NCBI RefSeq assembly: GCF_000803315.1
Contig: NZ_JRMH01000001.1
Coordinates: 3,906,001 to 3,970,000 of the forward strand
Length of the DNA: 64,000 nucleotides
Source of the DNA: Pectobacterium actinidiae
GTDB taxonomy: Bacteria; Pseudomonadota; Gammaproteobacteria; Enterobacterales; Enterobacteriaceae
Direction of reading: 5' to 3'
Both the position numbers and the translations under genes were made by a program. Shown here one piece after another: positions 61,847 to 64,000 of this stretch (position 1 is its first letter; every line of letters starts with the position of its first letter). The notes beneath the pieces are model-generated. The model was given only the letters and a program-made list of their open reading frames with translations, was not told the DNA's origin and ran no database searches.

Positions 61847-63829
61847 TTATTCTTCATCTTCCAAATAAGTGTAACCGTACAGTCCGCTTTCAAACTCCTC
61901 CAGGAACTGTGCCTGAAGTTCCGTATCCAGATCGGTTTCTTTCACCTGATCGCGGAAACGGGTCATCAGCACTTTGGGGTCAAGCTGCACATATTCCAGC
62001 ATGTCGGCAACCGTATTCCCTTCGTCAGACTCTTCAATCTCAACGGTACCATCCTGGAAGACAAACACATCAACGGTCGACGTATCGCCGAACAGGTTAT
62101 GCATATTCCCCAAGATTTCCTGATAGGCACCGACCATAAAGAAGCCCAGCAGCGGAGGATTTTCTGGATCGTAAGGCGGCATTGGCATCGTCGTCGCAAT
62201 CCCGTCACCATCGACATAATGATCGATCGTACCGTCGGAATCACAGGTGATGTCAAGCACGACAGCACGGCGCTCAGGCGGCTTGTTTAGCCCTTCCAGG
62301 GGCATGACCGGGAACAGTTGATCGATCCCCCATGCATCCGGCATGGATTGGAACAGCGAGAAGTTGACATACAGCTTGTCAGCCATCCGCTCCTGTAATT
62401 CATCAATCACCGGCCGGTGCGCACGGTTGCTCGGATCCAACTGCTCCTGAATCATCTGACAGATGCTCAGATAAAGCTGCTCTGCTTTCGCGCGCTGCGT
62501 CAGATCCAACATGCCGTGCGTGTATTGGGTATGCACATCGTGCAAATCCATCTGGCTGTCGTGCAACCATTCACGCAGCGAACGGCGTTTCCCCGGCTGT
62601 TTGATTTCTTTCCAGGTTGACCACAGGCTCTCCAGCGCACGCGGAGCGTCTTCTTCTGGCTCTGTGGGTTCGCTGAATTCGTTGCGCTCAACCCCGATAA
62701 TATTGGAAACCAATACGGTATGGTGCGCGGTTACCGCACGGCCAGATTCGGTGATGACCGTCGGATGCGGCAACCCGTGTTCGTTACAGGCATCGCCGAT
62801 GCCCCAAATCACGTTGTTGGCATATTCGTTCAGGCCATAGTTCACTGAACAATCGGACTGAGAGCGCGTGCCTTCATAATCCACACCCAAACCGCCACCG
62901 ACGTCGAAGCACTGGATATTCACACCCAGCTTATGCAGTTCAACATAGAAGCGCGCGGACTCACGCACGCCCGTCGCAATATCACGGATGTTCGCCAACT
63001 GCGATCCCAGATGGAAATGCAGCAGTTGCAGGCTATCCAACCGCCCCGCTTCACGCAGCATTTCAACCAGTTGCAGCACCTGAATCGCCGCCAGACCAAA
63101 CTTGGATTTTTCGCCGCCGCTGGATTGCCACTTGCCCGATCCCTGAGAAGCCAGACGCGCGCGGACGCCAAGGCGCGGCACCACATTCAAGCGCTCTGCT
63201 TCTTCCAGCACCAGCCGAATTTCGGACATCTTCTCGATGACCAGATAAACCTTGTGACCCAGCTTTTCACCGATGAGTGCCAGACGAATATATTCACGGT
63301 CTTTGTAGCCGTTACACACAATCACCGTACGGGTCATGCCCGCGTGACCGAGTACCGCCATCAGCTCTGCTTTTGAACCGGCTTCCAAACCCAGCGGCTC
63401 ACCGGAATTAGCCAGTGACTCAATGACGCGGCGATGCTGGTTAACCTTGATCGGATAAACCAGAAAATACCCGCCTTCGTAGCCAAACGATTCGCGAGCC
63501 TGTTTAAACGCAGCGTTAATAGAACGCAGGCGATGCTGAAGGATTTGCGGAAAGCAGAACAGCGCAGGAAGGCGCTGATGGTTATCTTTCTGCATATCTT
63601 TGACCAATTTGGCCAGATCGACGCGAGCTTCTGGTACGTCAGGATCCGGGCACACGCTAATGTGGCCGAGTTCATTGACGTCATAGTAATTATTGCCCCA
63701 CCAGGCAATATTGTAAGTACGAAGCATTTCGCTGGCATTACGGTCATTCATGGCAACCTCCTGCATAGAGCGCAAATTTTCATGTTTACCCGTCGCTGAC
63801 GAGCCGTGCTGAATCATGTCGTCAGACAT
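61847..63829 (-). CDS. speA: Biosynthetic arginine decarboxylase
   Basis: PLP enzyme converting arginine to agmatine, the first step of the arginine route to putrescine; 660 residues (658 in E. coli). PLP lysine in [20 protein letters not shown] near residue 128; [19 protein letters not shown] near 280 and the C-terminal [18 protein letters not shown] match E. coli; the start [19 protein letters not shown] has the same MSDDM opening. The agmatinase gene speB, which follows in E. coli, is missing here, so agmatine must be handled by another locus. Confidence 0.97.
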   Translation of the reverse strand: MSDDMIQHGSSATGKHENLRSMQEVAMNDRNASEMLRTYNIAWWGNNYYDVNELGHISVCPDPDVPEARVDLAKLVKDMQKDNHQRLPALFCFPQILQHRLRSINAAFKQARESFGYEGGYFLVYPIKVNQHRRVIESLANSGEPLGLEAGSKAELMAVLGHAGMTRTVIVCNGYKDREYIRLALIGEKLGHKVYLVIEKMSEIRLVLEEAERLNVVPRLGVRARLASQGSGKWQSSGGEKSKFGLAAIQVLQLVEMLREAGRLDSLQLLHFHLGSQLANIRDIATGVRESARFYVELHKLGVNIQCFDVGGGLGVDYEGTRSQSDCSVNYGLNEYANNVIWGIGDACNEHGLPHPTVITESGRAVTAHHTVLVSNIIGVERNEFSEPTEPEEDAPRALESLWSTWKEIKQPGKRRSLREWLHDSQMDLHDVHTQYTHGMLDLTQRAKAEQLYLSICQMIQEQLDPSNRAHRPVIDELQERMADKLYVNFSLFQSMPDAWGIDQLFPVMPLEGLNKPPERRAVVLDITCDSDGTIDHYVDGDGIATTMPMPPYDPENPPLLGFFMVGAYQEILGNMHNLFGDTSTVDVFVFQDGTVEIEESDEGNTVADMLEYVQLDPKVLMTRFRDQVKETDLDTELQAQFLEEFESGLYGYTYLEDEE

Positions 63830-64000
63830 AACGAACCTCTTCTTTTTCTAGACTGCTGATCACATCAGTACCTGAATAAACAGCCCACATGAGCATACCT
63901 GCAACATGCGGCATCGACAGTGAAAAAATCGGCGTAGTGAAGTATGCCGCCACTTTATTACTCTTATTAGTGTAAAACACGTTGTCAGGCTCCGTGTTAC

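Overview
The window is a piece of enterobacterial core chromosome, most likely from a soft-rot plant pathogen of the genus Pectobacterium (Pectobacteriaceae). This rests on the close match of almost every protein to its Escherichia coli counterpart, gene order that follows E. coli in long blocks with characteristic breaks, moderate GC, and two ERIC intergenic repeats. Genus is inference; species cannot be told without a search. There are no rRNA or tRNA genes, CRISPR arrays, insertion sequences or prophage genes.

Layout. 1-3.4 kb: the yjjP-yjjB exporter pair, then a small accessory group (LysE-type exporter, VOC protein, WYL-type regulator). 3.5-8 kb: carAB with an arginine/purine control region. 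8.4-15.3 kb: dapB and the ribF-ileS-lspA-fkpB-ispH operon. 15.6-22.6 kb: rpsT, nhaAR, dnaKJ with a sigma-32 promoter, satP. 22.7-26.3 kb: an MFS symporter, mog, and a membrane diguanylate cyclase. 26.3-33.4 kb: talB, yaaA and thrLABC with its attenuator. 33.5-43.3 kb: yjtD, arcA, creA, rob, gpmB, yjjX, trpR, slt, ettA. 43.3-47.3 kb: a chemoreceptor and a divergent LysR/oxidoreductase pair. 47.3-59.4 kb: serA, rpiA, argP, yggE, argO, mscS, fbaA, pgk, epd and a frameshifted tktA. 59.8-63.8 kb: loiP, a LuxR-type regulator, speA.

How the genes fit together. Amino-acid synthesis and control are prominent: thrLABC by attenuation, trpR with its own operator, carAB with two ARG boxes and a PurR-like box, serA, dapB, and argP with its target argO. 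Central carbon metabolism is represented by talB, rpiA, tktA and the epd-pgk-fbaA cluster. Stress and envelope functions are dnaKJ, nhaAR, mscS, slt, loiP, yaaA, yggE and arcA.

The E. coli 98-0-1 minute block and its 66 minute block are joined here; the joint lies between ettA and serA and carries the chemoreceptor and LysR/oxidoreductase genes. The least ordinary items are (i) a 338-bp ERIC element upstream of ettA carrying three diverged copies of a four-hairpin module whose stems change in a compensatory way, (ii) a one-base frameshift in tktA exactly at CCC-TGA, a +1-shift-prone sequence, (iii) lineage-specific gaps: no creBCD between creA and arcA, and no speB between loiP and speA, where an orphan LuxR-type gene sits instead, and (iv) a long arcA leader with an FNR-like site and a possible upstream small ORF.
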